The position numbers and the translations under genes were made by a program. Under the pieces are notes generated by a model. It was not told the DNA's origin. It was given only the letters and a program-made list of their open reading frames with translations, and ran no database searches. Positions 21,574-32,564 of a stretch of DNA of 64,000 bases are shown here, in pieces. This DNA is from Saccopteryx bilineata. Taxonomy: Eukaryota > Chordata > Mammalia > Chiroptera > Emballonuridae. Within the stretch, counting starts at the first letter, position 1. Each line of letters opens with the position of its first letter. The DNA lies in the NCBI RefSeq assembly GCF_036850765.1, contig NC_089493.1:268501034-268565033 (forward strand), in the 5' to 3' direction.

Positions 21574-23010
21574 CCTTTAACAGCTTTATTGAGTTATAAT
21601 TCACATATCATATAATTCACTCATTTAAGTTGTATGATCCAGTGATTTCTAATATAGCCACAGAGTTTTGCAACTATTACCATAATTTTAGAACATTTCT
21701 ATCACTTCAAAAATGAATCTGGTAGCCGTTAGTAATCAGTATAAGAAATGGTTCTTACCTCATCTCCCCCCTGGCCCTGGGCAATAACTAATACATTTTC
21801 TATCTATATAGAGTTGCCTATTCTGGCCATTTCACATAAATAAAATCATACAATATGTAGTCCTTTGTGATAGCATCTTTCACTTAGTATATAGTATTTT
21901 CAAGGTTCATCCATGTTGTAACATAGGGCAGTACTTCATTTCTTTTTATATTGATATTAAATAATATTCCATTATTTGCATATACTACATATTATTTATC
22001 CATTCATCAGCTGATGGACATTTAAATTGTTCCACTTATGTCTATTATGAATAATGCTGTTATAAACATTCATGTACACATTTTTGTGTGGACATAAATT
22101 TTCATTTCTCTTGGGCATATATCGAGGAGTGGAATTGCTAGATTGTATGGTAATTCTGTGTTTAACATTCTGAGGAAATACTCAACTGTTTTCCATAGTG
22201 GCTGTCCCAGTTCACATCCCTACCAGCAATGCACAAGAATTTTAATTTCTCCACAACCTCATCAAACACTTATTACCTATCTTTTTTATTATAGTTTTCC
22301 TGGTAACCAGGAAGTAGTATCTCATTATGGTTTTGATTTGCATTTTCCTGATGGCTAATGATGTTCAGTAAAGTTCTTTGTGCTCATTGTCCATTTGTAT
22401 ATCTTCTTTGAAAAATGTCTATGCATACCCTTTGCCTGTTTTTAAATTGGGCTATTTATCTTTTATTATTACATTGTTAGAGTTTTGTATTGTTTTTACA
22501 TATTCTAAATATAATTCCCTTGTTAGATATATGATTTACAAAAGCCTTCTCCCATTCATGGCTGGTCTTTCTACTCTCTTCATAGTGTCTTTTGAAGCAT
22601 AAATTTTTAAAATTTGAATGTATTACAAAATTTTTCCTTTGTTGCCTGTGGTTTTGGAGTCATACTAAGAAATCATTGCCTAATCCAAGGTCACAAAAGA
22701 TTTAATGCTATGTTTTCCTTTAAGAGTTTTATAATTTTAGCTGTTACATTTAAGGTGTTGATCTATTCGGAGCTAATTTTGGTATGTGCTGTGAGTTAGG
22801 AGTCCAGCATCATTTTTTTTTTTTTAATGTTGCTACTCTGTTTTTCCAGCAGCGTTTGTTCAAGGCTATTATATCTGCCATTGAGTTGTTCTGGTACCTT
22901 GTTAAAAATCAATTGAATGTAAAAGTGAGAGTATGTTTCTAGACCCTCAATTCTTTTCCATTGGTCTACATGTCTATCTTTATGTCAGTACTAAACTTAT
23001 TTCCTTTTGC
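21574..23010 (-). mobile_element. L1M ORF2-region remnant, antisense
   Basis: Long ordered match to antisense L1 ORF2 3' sequence: ctttattgagttataattcac, ttcaaggttcatccatgttg, catcagctgatggaca, tcttgggcatatatcgagg, ttttccatagtggctgtccc, aagaaatcattgcctaatcc, attggtctacatgtctatc. With 19760-21400 it forms the 3'UTR-to-ORF2 order of a single old insertion. All frames are broken. Confidence 0.85.
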
Positions 23011-24305
23011 CTTTCTACTTTAACAAAATTGATGCTGGGTATAAAGTGACTGGGTCACCATTTCTTATCTTGAAGATTTTGGGAGTGTAGCTTCACTGTC
23101 TCTAGCACCCAATATGGAGAAAGTTGAGGTTCAGCCTGTGATTTTTATCCTTAGAGCCAACCTGACATTTTGGTTCAATTCCCAAAGGTTTTTTTTTTAA
23201 TCTTTAATGTTCACTATTTCTTATACTATATCTTGGTGCTAATAGTTTTGTGTCAATGTTTCTTGAAATCATGGTATGCTTTCATTATGTGGATTTATTT
23301 TTATGGAAAATGTTTTTGAATGAAATCTTAAAATATGAGTTTTGTTTGTTTCATTACTTTAGTCTCTTCTGTGGGACAACAGTTATGACAAGTTAGAACT
23401 CTTGATTTTATTTTCTTCATGGATCTGTAGATAGATAAATGATAAATAGATATGATATACATATAGATACATATAAGCATTTATAAAATATATGTATATA
23501 CTTTAGTTCTTCTTTTAATGTTCATTTGTTTCATTTTGCTTGATTTCCTCAACTTCTTCCTTCATAATAATACTGTACCTTTTCAACCATACTACTTCTT
23601 TGCCTTATCTTTAAGGTAGCTTGTATTTCTCTGCAGTTCTATGTTTTTCTTCTATTTCATTCTTGTTCATTTATTTCTGCTTATGTTTTATCTTGGGCTG
23701 TTGTCATGCCATTTATTCTCTGTGTGCTTATATTTCTGCCTTGAGTTTTATTTTTTAAATCCTTCATTAAACTCTTCTTTAATGAATGAAACTATGGTGA
23801 CACCATTGCTCTGTCCAAAGACCATTGTTTCCGCTATGCCTTTCTCATTTGCCATTTTCTCTTGCTTCTTTCTTTCTTTTCTGTTGTCTTTTTTCATATA
23901 GTTCTTATCTTGGTCCTTTTTATATTGCACTTTGTCTTTGACTAAGGTGAGTTTCTTGCGGTCATACAATTTGTATAAGAATTCTGTGTTGAGAAGGGCA
24001 GAATCATTAGGTCCAGAAGTAATTATCCTGGCTGTCCCATGACGTTGCTCAAGACTCTTTGTTACCTATGTGAGCCAACAGACCCTTGCTCCCAATGCCA
24101 TTCCTTTCACCACCCTGCCCGCTGACCGACTGCTTCCTGCAGCTCAGAGGCACCTGACTCAGTGCGGTTAATTGTTAATTATTCATCAACATATACAGGA
24201 AGGGAGACTAACAAAACAGTGTCCATGGTTCTCCCAAAGATGTAGTACCGTATGATGCTTTTATTTTATTCTTTGTACTTTTCTATAGTTTCACTTTTAA
24301 CAAAA
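23011..24305. other. AT-rich unassigned sequence, possibly more decayed L1
   Basis: It follows the L1M without a visible boundary and stays T-rich, with short (TA)-like runs near 23435-23495. Short hydrophobic-looking frames here are a product of T-rich composition. A CpG-poor, non-coding reading is most likely. Confidence 0.4.
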
Positions 24306-24310
24306 AGGTA

Positions 24311-24656
24311 CTGTATTTTTTTTTTGCTCCATAAGATGCACTTTTTTCCCCCAAAAGTGGAGGGGGAAAATGCCCGTGCGTCTTATGGAGCAAAGGTTCA
24401 TTTTTTTTTAGCTGCTGCAGGTTCCGGGACAACTAGAAGAGTATTTGAACATTAAAATTTCTTCTCATTTGTTAATGACAGTGCTAATAGTTGTCAATAC
24501 TGCTGTTGAGTTTACATTGTTGAAATATTATTCTGGTATATTTTATTAAATATTTTAACACACCATTTGGTTCAGAAAAAATTTTTTCTTATTTTCATCC
24601 TTAAAACCCTAGATGCGTCTTATGGTCAGGTGCATCTTATGGAGGGAAAAATACAG
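24311..24656. mobile_element. TA-flanked MITE, full-length form (346 bp)
   Basis: Left CTGTATTTTT...GCTCCATAAG and right ...CTTATGGAGGGAAAAATACAG are inverted and bounded by TA (24309-24310, 24657-24658). Each arm contains a second, inner hairpin-like pair built from cataagatgcac / gtgcgtcttatgg. The middle is AT-rich. Its reverse complement shares its first half with the copy at 16967. Tc1/mariner-like by TA target, with no transposase present. Confidence 0.8.
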
Positions 24657-24659
24657 TAT

Positions 24660-24945
24660 GTTATTTCCATAATCATCATAAAAATTCAATGCATTTTGTT
24701 AAAAAGTAGAAGGTTTACATGGCGACAGTGGAGTGAAAGGCAGACTTGGGTGAGTGGGTAAGCTGGGTCTATGAGCTGGTACCACTGAAGTGCCCCAGAC
24801 TAACAGCGAATGACAGGCCAATTGAGGAGGCTGCGGGGCTCAACCTGGCAAGGCAAAATGGGCCACTACACTTAAACAAACCACCAGGTTAAGCAGAAAA
24901 AACAGCCTGAAGCAAGGCTGGACAGAGGGGAAATTCTATACATTC
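24660..24945. other. Unassigned non-coding sequence
   Basis: Nothing recognised in this interval. Confidence 0.4.
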
Positions 24946-24949
24946 AGAT

Positions 24950-25075
24950 TGCTGTGATAATCATCACAGTCCCCATATAAGAGGAAACTGAAGCTCCAAG
25001 CGGGTTAGGTCAATTGCCCAGAGTCCCTCCATTGTGCCTATTAACTCCCGCTCTCCTAACTCCACTTCCCTAGGC
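24950..25075 (-). repeat. MIR SINE, antisense
   Basis: 'cataagaggaaactgaagct'-type text (here atataagaggaaactgaagc) followed by 'ggtcaattgcccagagtc' is the antisense MIR core. Confidence 0.65.
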
Positions 25076-25079
25076 TGTT

Positions 25080-25940
25080 CTCCTTCCCACCTGCTTATTA
25101 GCTCTCCTGCTGGGTGACTCAGTGCGTGGTGATGCTGTTAGCCAGGAGAGGGACTGCCAGGAAGGGGAGAGGAGGCAGCTTGCAGGGCGAGATAATGACT
25201 CTGTTTTGGACATGATGAGTTATTGTGAGTGCAGCTCTCACGGCTCCACTGTTGGAATAACATGGAGGCAGAGGCATCATTTCATGTGAAAGCCGCTGCT
25301 CCTGTCACCTCGCTCCTGTCAGTCAAACGAGGAAAAGAAAATAATGTTTCTAGAGCCCTGCTGGTGGCTGTCTTTCTCCCAGAATGAAACCACCTGGTGC
25401 AGATGACAACAAGATCCCAAGGAGACGAGGCTGTGACAGCACCTGCTCTGAGTCATCCACAGGCCAAATAGTGTCAGGATTATGTCTTGGTGTCAGGATT
25501 ACTTCTCGGCATTCGTCCTGCTGCCGGCTCCTGGATGGGGCATTCCAGACACGTGAGGGGGTGGAGAGAGGTGGGGAAGCAGTGACAGCATTATTGAACA
25601 GTCCTGTAATTTCAGGGATTCCTAAGTAACTGGTCTTGGGGGAATTTTTCCAGGGCCAAGTTTTCTCCTTAAAACTGACAAGCACAGCACCTGGAACCAT
25701 TTCCTGCCCTTGTGCTCAGGCCAGTTTACTAAGCCTGCCACCGAGGGCTCCAACAACAACAGAACAACAGAAATACACCAGCCAAACTCATGCCTTCTGT
25801 GTGTAATACACCTTTTGCAGAAGAGGCAGTTGTTAAATTTCAAGCTTGTGTAGAAGACAATGGCAGTATATATGTCTCTTTTTATTTTCAGTTGAAACTG
25901 TATCATAAGCTTGCGAATCGTAAGTTTTTGTTTCCATTTC
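25080..25940. other. Repeat-poor unique sequence
   Basis: No repeat or gene named. 25100-25350 has balanced composition and AP-1/bZIP-like words (tgactcag at about 25116, tgagtta at about 25215). Overlapping open frames up to 116 codons on both strands show no domain. Confidence 0.35.
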
Positions 25941-25944
25941 AGAA

Positions 25945-26152
25945 ATGAATTCAAATTCCTACTCCACCACTTCTCAGTTCTGCACCCTTTTGCAAGTATG
26001 TTAGTCTCAATTTTCTCATAATAAAATGGGCATAATGATACTGATCTCATAGCACCCTTGAAAGGATTCTATTAAATGAGATAATGTGTAGGAAACATTT
26101 ATCACAAAGTTCGGGACATAGCAGGTACAAAATAAATAGCAGCTATTACCAA
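25945..26152 (+). repeat. MIR SINE
   Basis: Near full-length order: ttcctactccaccacttc, caattttctcataataaaat, tgatctcatagcacccttg, attaaatgagataatgtg and agcaggtacaaaataaatag. Old and diverged. Confidence 0.75.
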
Positions 26153-26159
26153 TGTTCTT

Positions 26160-26550
26160 TTGTAAAACACAATATTTGCACAATTCCCCACAAAAATACT
26201 GTACCTTGTATACAATGTGATTATAGTTCTTAAGAGTGGATGTGACAGCCACAATGCATGTTAATATCTTCTTAGATCTTCTCTCCAAAGTGCAGATAAA
26301 CTCCCTGCTCCAGCATTTATGCAAATTTAGCCCATTAGGAACATACAGCAATGACAAAGTATACCGGTTATGAATTAATTCTAGATGGCAAGCAGAAGAG
26401 AGCAGAGGACACTTTTTTGCTGTATGCATCAATGTGTCCCCAGCATCTAGAGCTTAGTAGCGTCTTAATATACATTTTTATACTGAATAAACCAATCACC
26501 TGCTATCTGCCAAACATCATATGAAGAACTTCACAGACTTTGCTTATTTT
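26160..26550. other. Unassigned non-coding sequence
   Basis: AT-rich, no family recognised. A 26016-26432 minus-strand frame of 138 codons has no domain and overlaps the MIR. Confidence 0.4.
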
Positions 26551-26569
26551 GAATCTCCTCTGCACTTTT

Positions 26570-26941
26570 GGCCCTGGCCGGTTGGCTCAGCGGTAGAGCG
26601 TCGGCCTGGCGTGCAGGAGTCCCGGGTTCGATTCCTGGCCAGGGCACACAGGAGAGGCACCCATTTGCTTCTCCACCCCTCCCCCTCTCCTTCCTCTCTC
26701 TCTCTTCCCCTCCCGCAGCAAGGCTCCATTGGAGCAAAGATGGCCCGGGCGCTGGGGATGGCTCTGTGGCCTCTGCCTCAGGCGCTAGAGTGGCTCTGGA
26801 CGCAACAGAGCGACGCCCCAGAGGGGCAGAACATCGCCCCCTGGTGGGCATGTCGGGTGGATCCTGGTCGGTCGGGCGCATGTGGGAGTCTGTCTGACTG
26901 CCTCCCCGTTTCCAGCTTCAGAAAAAAAAAATGAAAAAAAA
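26570..26941 (+). mobile_element. VES SINE, long-body subtype, perfect TSD
   Basis: Starts GGCCCTGGCCGGTTGGCTCA, with B-box-like GGTTCGATTCC, a GC-rich body and a short A-rich tail. Perfect 18-bp target duplication AATCTCCTCTGCACTTTT at 26552-26569 and 26942-26959. Spurious open frames on both strands run through it. Confidence 0.95.
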
Positions 26942-26984
26942 AATCTCCTCTGCACTTTTAAAGACTAACTGAGCCTTGTATCAG

Positions 26985-27320
26985 TCAGGATTGGCTAGGG
27001 TTCTGCTGTGATAACAAACACACCTCCAATCTTAGTGGCTAATGGAATAGTTTCTCACTCACTCATACCACGTGTCAGCAGACAGCTTTGTTCCCACATT
27101 TCCTCACTCTAGGATCCAGGCAACAGACCAACCACCATGACCGGTCTCAGGAGCACAGACAAAATGCAAGACAAATTTGCAAACTGTTAACCGTCATCCA
27201 GAAGGGACATGGGTCTCTTAACGCTCACATGCCACTGGCCAAGCATGTCACTCGGCCATGCCAAATATCCCAAGGGAAGTGATAGGGATAGGGCCACCCT
27301 GTCAAGTACCAGGGAGAACA
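26985..27320 (-). repeat. MLT1-like LTR fragment, antisense
   Basis: 'tatcagtcaggattggctag', 'tgctgtgataacaaacac', 'atcttagtggctaatgg' and 'gtttctcactcactcatac' match the antisense start of an old MaLR-type LTR as I recall it. The boundary on the right is uncertain. Confidence 0.4.
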
Positions 27321-27324
27321 CATG

Positions 27325-28335
27325 AAATTTTGTGAGCAGCCCTTTCATCCGCATGAGGAAAATGGAGAATCTTGGTTCAGTAGCGCAGTCAGGTGTTAAT
27401 AAGGAAGTGGGTCACAGTGTGCCAGACTCCAGAGCACACCGCGTGTGGTTTGTCTTTCTGGCCTGCTTATCTCTCATGTCTTCACGGAGCCGGACGTTTG
27501 GTCTCTGTAGGAGGGCTTCTTCCCTTGGGTTTGAAGAGACCGTGTAAATAGAGCCAGGCTGCCATTTTGTATAAATATCTGATTCCAGTGCCTTGACCCC
27601 TGGGCAGAAGGACTTTCTCCAGAAGCACAGGAAAAGCTGGTTGGCAGGGCCCCAGGTGACACCAAAAGTTGGCCTTTCTCACTCTGTAAGGCACAGATTC
27701 CTAAGCTGTCAAAATCCAAGTGCCGTATGATGTCAGGATGTGTTGTGAAGATGTCCTTGTAACCTGGGAAGATATTCTGCTGGTAATCCAAATCCAGGCT
27801 TGCTTGTCCACAGCGGCTTGCTACCTCAGCTTTCTGAGCAATTGCTACCTTACAAAGACCAAGTGCAAATCTTGTTACTGGTGCTCCAATTCCAGAAAAC
27901 TCCAAGAACATTTTTCCTTATATAAATGAAATGGTGGGAGAAAAGGTATACACCTTCTTCTTCTTTTTTATTTTTTTTCTGAAACCTTCTTAGTAACCTA
28001 TTACTCATCAACTGGCATTTCCAAATATCACAGTTGTTTGAAGCCAACCCTTTTTTATTTTATCCACTACTCTCCTTCACTTGGAGAGTGAAGGCTACAT
28101 TTGCTAAATAGACTAAGGAAATGTACTCACAATACCCAGGTCTTGGATCAATGGTTCCAGCATCCTCAGCCACTGGAAGCTTACCTGCACCACTTACCAG
28201 AATCTCAGCATCACCTGGCGTTTTCAGCTTTCTCTGTTTTCTGGCCTTCTTTCTGATGTGTTAAAGGAAAATCAAATAGTTACAAGTCAGATAGAAGCAG
28301 ATGGAAAGGGTGAAAGAGACATGTAAACCTGCCCA
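27325..28335. other. Unique non-coding stretch
   Basis: No repeat named. A minus-strand frame of 145 codons (27474-27911) shows no domain or conserved motif. Splice-like sites are not convincing. Confidence 0.4.
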
Positions 28336-28344
28336 AGACTTAAT

Positions 28345-28530
28345 TTAGTGGCTCTTAACCAAGGGTGCAATTCAACGACATTTGCATAACTTTTTATAAT
28401 CTCTATCTACCCAGGATTCATCCCAAACTATTGAATCAGAACTCCAGATATGGAGCCTGGTACACATTTAATTTTTGAAAGTCTCAGGATGTCACTGTAG
28501 GTCTGAGACCCACTGAATGAGATCATCAGC
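28345..28530 (+). repeat. MER5-like hAT MITE, diverged
   Basis: Starts 'agtggctcttaaccaagggt' and ends 'gtctgagacccactga', roughly inverted, with 'ttgaatcagaactccag' in the middle. This is the layout of an old MER/Charlie-type MITE. Confidence 0.5.
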
Positions 28531-28534
28531 CCTT

Positions 28535-29440
28535 GAGTAATGGAGCCATTCCTGACCACCTTTTGCTCTTTTTATTCTATATGTATAATTCCCATCAAAT
28601 GAATGGTGTCTTTGTAGTTGTTATGCTGAGGTTAGGGCATATTTATTCTGCTAGGCCTTACAAGCTTCTGAATGCTAATTAAGGTCGTTTTCAATGTTTG
28701 TCCCTAATTCTGCTGGTACAATAACCCTCACTTGTCAAGCAGTGTGGCCTCACCACAGAGCCTCTTGTATCATCCTGATGCACGCCAGAGTGGGGAGATG
28801 GCTGTCTTGCATGTACCTTCTGCTGTGCCTATACCATGGCTGGCTTACCACCCGTACTCAGGCCATCTACCAGGAGGTGCCCATCTGTCCTTAAACTAAT
28901 TTTTCTGCCTGACCATCTCTCTACCTCCACCCTCCTTCAAATCTTGACACTGACCTTCCTCATTGGCTTGCAGGAATCACGGTTCTTTTTTGTAATTGTT
29001 TATTAATTCCAAATTTGGGGTGAAAAGAAGGGTGGGTGAGACTCCATGGCTGTACTGTGCTAACTTTTAGAGAGATAGTGTCTCATATTCCCTGAGCTCT
29101 TCTTTCTCGGGTCCCTCAGCCTGTGATGATCAGGTTGGACAATCAAGCCAGACTCTCCATTTGTGGCATTTTCTCTTTTAGAATCTTCCTTCTTCTTCTT
29201 GCATGGTAGTTTCTGTGGCTTTCCCATCAGGGGGCTGCTCAGGACCTCTCCTAAAGCTACATTTTGCCTTTCACCCTCACTCTGTGGCCTGCCTCTCATG
29301 GAGGCGGGCAGGCAGGACTTCCACTGAAGATGGGGCTTCTGTGACGTCACCCCAGATTCATCGGGAAGTGGATTAATGGGGAAGGGTCTGGCTGGGGACT
29401 TAGGTTGGACTCTTCCTTTTGGACTCTTTCCCAATGGATT
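28535..29440. other. Mostly unassigned; L2-like scraps
   Basis: 28545-28640 (ccattcctgaccacctttt) and 28910-28980 resemble L2 fragments weakly. The minus-strand frame at 29060-29458 (132 codons, Lys/Pro/Ser-rich) has no recognised family and runs into the hAT. Confidence 0.35.
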
Positions 29441-29445
29441 TAGTG

Positions 29446-29785
29446 CAGGGGTCCCCAAACTTTTTACACAGGGGGGCCAGTTTACTGTCCCTCAGACCGT
29501 TGGAGGGCCAGACTATAAAAAACAAAAACAAACTATGAACAAATCCCTATACACACTGCACATATCTTATTTTAAAGTAAAAAAACAAAACGGGAACAAA
29601 TACAATATTTAAAATAAAGAACAAGTAAATTTAAATCAACAAACTGACCAGTATTTCAATGGGAACTATGCTCCTCTCACTGACCACCAATGAAAGAGGT
29701 GCCCCTTCCAGAAGTGCGGCGGGGGCCAGATAAATGGCCTCAGGGGGCCGCATGCTACCAGCGGGCCGTAGTTTGGGGACCCCTG
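29446..29785 (+). mobile_element. Non-autonomous hAT element, copy 3 (340 bp)
   Basis: Ends CAGGGGTCCCCAAACTTTTT and GTAGTTTGGGGACCCCTG. Target duplication ATTTAGTG (29438-29445) and GTTTAGTG (29786-29793), one mismatch. The interior is close to copies at 31468 and 45881. Confidence 0.93.
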
Positions 29786-29799
29786 GTTTAGTGTCTGGA

Positions 29800-30785
29800 G
29801 AGCTTGTTATCAGGTGAGGCAGGATGGAAACCTTCCCAGGAAAAGGGGAAGACGGTGAAGCAGGAAAGCAGAGTGAGGCCCCTGCCTCGGTTTCCACCTG
29901 GTGCCAGTTGCTAGCTTCCTTCTAAATTAAGGAAAGGTAAATCTTCATGAGTAGCTATTTGAAAAGGGACATGGAGGATCTGTTTTACAGCCTAGTAGAT
30001 TCAGCTGTGCAGAGAGAGGTACGGTGGGGAACACGCTGGAGAAAATACATCCTGACAAGGGGCAGCGGTCAGGTTGGATCACTGCCCTAGAGCAGGTGAG
30101 GGACAGGGGCTTCAAAATGCCGCTGAGAGCTGCTTAATCCACTCACTGTTTTCAGGAGACCAATGCCGGAGAATGGGAAAGAGGGCTGTGGACCGCGTCG
30201 GAGTCTGGACTGACGACATCCCAGGTGGAGGATGCTGGGGAGGCTGGTGGTGGTGCCTGGGGAAGACTGTACTGGGCCTGGCCAGCCGGGGCAGGGGGAG
30301 TGTGGGAGTTCCCATGGAGCAGACATGGCGGACATTGCAGAGAGAGCAGCTGTAAGGTCATCTTTTAAAAAAATTTTTTTTTAGAAGGGCAAGGAGACCC
30401 CAGCCGAATAAGGCTGGAGCACCATGGCTGGATGCCCAGGGGCTGAAGAAAGAGTTGTAAGTCACCACCCCCAGCCAGCTTCCCAAGTCAAGAGAGCCAC
30501 CCAGTGTCCCAAAGCACCCCAAAGAGTAAACAACAACTGTAAACATCTGAATAGCCCCAGAGAACAAAAAGTCAGATTATGTCCTAACTAGTTTAGGGAA
30601 CTAGTCCCTTCTTCCTCCAGGTGTCAGACCCTAGAGGCCAGAGCTGTGGGGTATGGGAGGACCCAGATAGAGGGTGACAGGGGTAAAGAGGAGAAGCCCC
30701 AGGAAGAGAAACTTGAGAAAGCTGACAGCTCTACCTTCTGTTTTACTGCAGGCTACCAGCCAATTTCAGTCTCCATTTTAAATGG
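29800..30785. other. Unique non-coding stretch
   Basis: No repeat family or gene recognised. G-rich at 30180-30330. Overlapping short frames on both strands look like chance. Confidence 0.4.
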
Positions 30786-30791
30786 TGGTGT

Positions 30792-30975
30792 GGCCCTGGC
30801 CAGGTAGTTCATTCAGAGCGTCGTTCCGAAATGACAAGGTTGTGGGTTCGATCCCCGGTCAGGGAACATACAGGAAGTAGCCAGTGAGTGCACAATTGAG
30901 CGAAACAACAAATGGATGTCTTCTGTGTCCCTTCCACTCTCTTTAAAAGTCAATCAATCAACCAATCAATCAATT
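30792..30975 (+). mobile_element. VES SINE, older divergent copy
   Basis: Starts GGCCCTGGCCAGGTAGTTCA, has B-box-like GGGTTCGATCCCC and ends in a decayed (TCAA)n tail. Target duplication not clearly visible (perhaps aatggtggtg and aatagtggca). Confidence 0.75.
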
Positions 30976-30984
30976 AATAGTGGC

Positions 30985-31460
30985 AGAAACATCCTCCTTT
31001 CTGAGTCAATCTATGTTTGTGATTTAATTAACTTCTAGGTGTTCTATTGTCTAAGAGCAAGCAGAGAAAACAAGGGCTTAACTGTGAGGGGAATCCTCAC
31101 AGAGGGTAAGATTAACTTCATGAAATCAAGTTTAAAAAGCGAAAGATTTATGCGACCTGAAGAGAAACCAGAGTATTGAAATCAAATTTAAAGGGACAGT
31201 GAAAGATGGAAAAAATTCTCACATGGTCATAATCTGTGCATTTACAAACAAGTTACAGTAAGTCCTTGAAAACATCATTTTGTTTGTTCCATTACAATAT
31301 TGACAAAATGCTATAAGAATTTAATTCTTGTTTGTAACAATTAGACTTTGGTAAAATTGGGTTTCATTTTGCTTCAAGTTGCAGAGCCTATGGACAATGC
31401 TAAGTGGGGATTAGTGTGTAAGGGGAACCAGGAGGGAGAAGAGAACAGAAACTTATATAT
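30985..31460. other. Unassigned AT-rich sequence
   Basis: Nothing recognised. Confidence 0.4.
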
Positions 31461-31467
31461 GTTAGAC

Positions 31468-31798
31468 CAGGGGTCCCCAAACTTTTTACACAGGGGGCCA
31501 ATTCACTGTCCCTCAGACCGTTGGAGGGCTGGACTATAAAAAAAACTATGAACAAATCCCTATGCACATTGCACAAATCTTATTTTAAAGTAAACAAACA
31601 AAATGGGAACAAATACAATATTTAAAATAAAGAACAAGTAAATTTAAATCAACAAACTGACCAGTATTTCAATGGGAACTATGCTCCTCTCACTGACCAC
31701 CAATGAAAGAGGTGCCCCTTCTGGAAGTGCGGTGGGGGCCGGATAAATGGACTCAGGGGGCCGCATGTGGCCCGCGGGCCGTAGTTTGGGGACCCCTG
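31468..31798 (+). mobile_element. Non-autonomous hAT element, copy 4 (331 bp)
   Basis: Ends CAGGGGTCCCCAAACTTTTT and GTAGTTTGGGGACCCCTG. Target duplication TGTTAGAC (31460-31467) and CGTTAGAC (31799-31806), one mismatch. The right target copy is itself part of the target of the next VES insertion. Confidence 0.93.
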
Positions 31799-31814
31799 CG
31801 TTAGACCATACTTC

Positions 31815-31816
<2 letters not shown>

Positions 31817-31853
<37 letters not shown>

Positions 31854-32185
31854 TTACAGAGACAGAGAGTGAGTCAGAGAGAGGGATAGACAGGGACAGA
31901 CAGACAGGAATGGAGAGAGATGAGAAGCATTAATCATTAGTTTTTCATTGTGCATTGCAACACCTTAGTTGTTCATTGATTGCTTTCTCATATGTGCCTT
32001 GACTACGGGCCATCAGCAGACTGAGTAACCCCTTGCTGGAGCCAGCGACCTTGGGTTCAAGCTGGTGGGATTTTTGCTCAAACCAGGTGAGCCCGCGCTC
32101 AAGCTGGTGACCTTGGGGTCTCGAACCTGGGTCCTCTGCATCCCAGTCCGATGCTCTATGCACTGCGCCACTGCCTGCTCAGGCC
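31817..32185 (-). mobile_element. VES SINE, long A-type, antisense
   Basis: The minus strand begins about GCCTGAGCAGGCAGTGGCGC and carries the tandem 'gctggtga' segments seen also at 53944. Its tail is the (TTTA)n at the left. Target duplication GACC, A or G, TACTTCTT at 31804-31816 and 32186-32198, one mismatch. It inserted at the edge of hAT copy 4. Confidence 0.9.
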
Positions 32186-32258
32186 GACCGTACTTCTTGA
32201 ACTGCCTTTTACCTTTTACGAAATCCATATTGTTCTGTGTTATACAAAAGGAAGGAAG

Positions 32259-32482
32259 GGCCTGACCTGTGGTGGCGCAGTGGATAAGGCGTCGACCTGG
32301 AAATGCTGAGGTCGCCGGTTCAAAACCCTGGGCTTGCCTGGTCAAGGCACCTATGGGAGTTGATGCTTCCAGCTCCTCCCCCCTTCTCTCTCTCTGTCTC
32401 TCTCTCCTCTCTCTCCCTCTCTGTCTCTCTCCTCTCTAAAAATAAATAAATAAAGTAAAAAAAAAAATATTTAAAAAAAAAA
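32259..32482 (+). mobile_element. VES SINE, short subtype
   Basis: Starts GGCCTGACCTGTGGTGGCGC, has a B-box-like GGTTCAAAACCC, a CT-rich stretch and an A-rich tail. Target duplication ACAAAAGGAAGGAAG at 44 to 58 of the 32201 block (32244-32258) and 32483-32497. The right copy is followed by expanded GGAA. Confidence 0.9.
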
Positions 32483-32485
32483 ACA

Positions 32486-32560
32486 AAAGGAAGGAAGGAA
32501 GAAAGGAAGGAAGGAAGGAAGGAAGGAAGGAAGGAAGGAAGGAAGGAAAGAAAAAAAAAG
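32486..32560. repeat. (GGAA)n microsatellite next to SINE tail
   Basis: Near-perfect GGAA/GAAA units over about 75 bp, apparently seeded by the GGAAGGAAG of the SINE target duplication. Confidence 0.9.
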
Positions 32561-32564
32561 AAAT

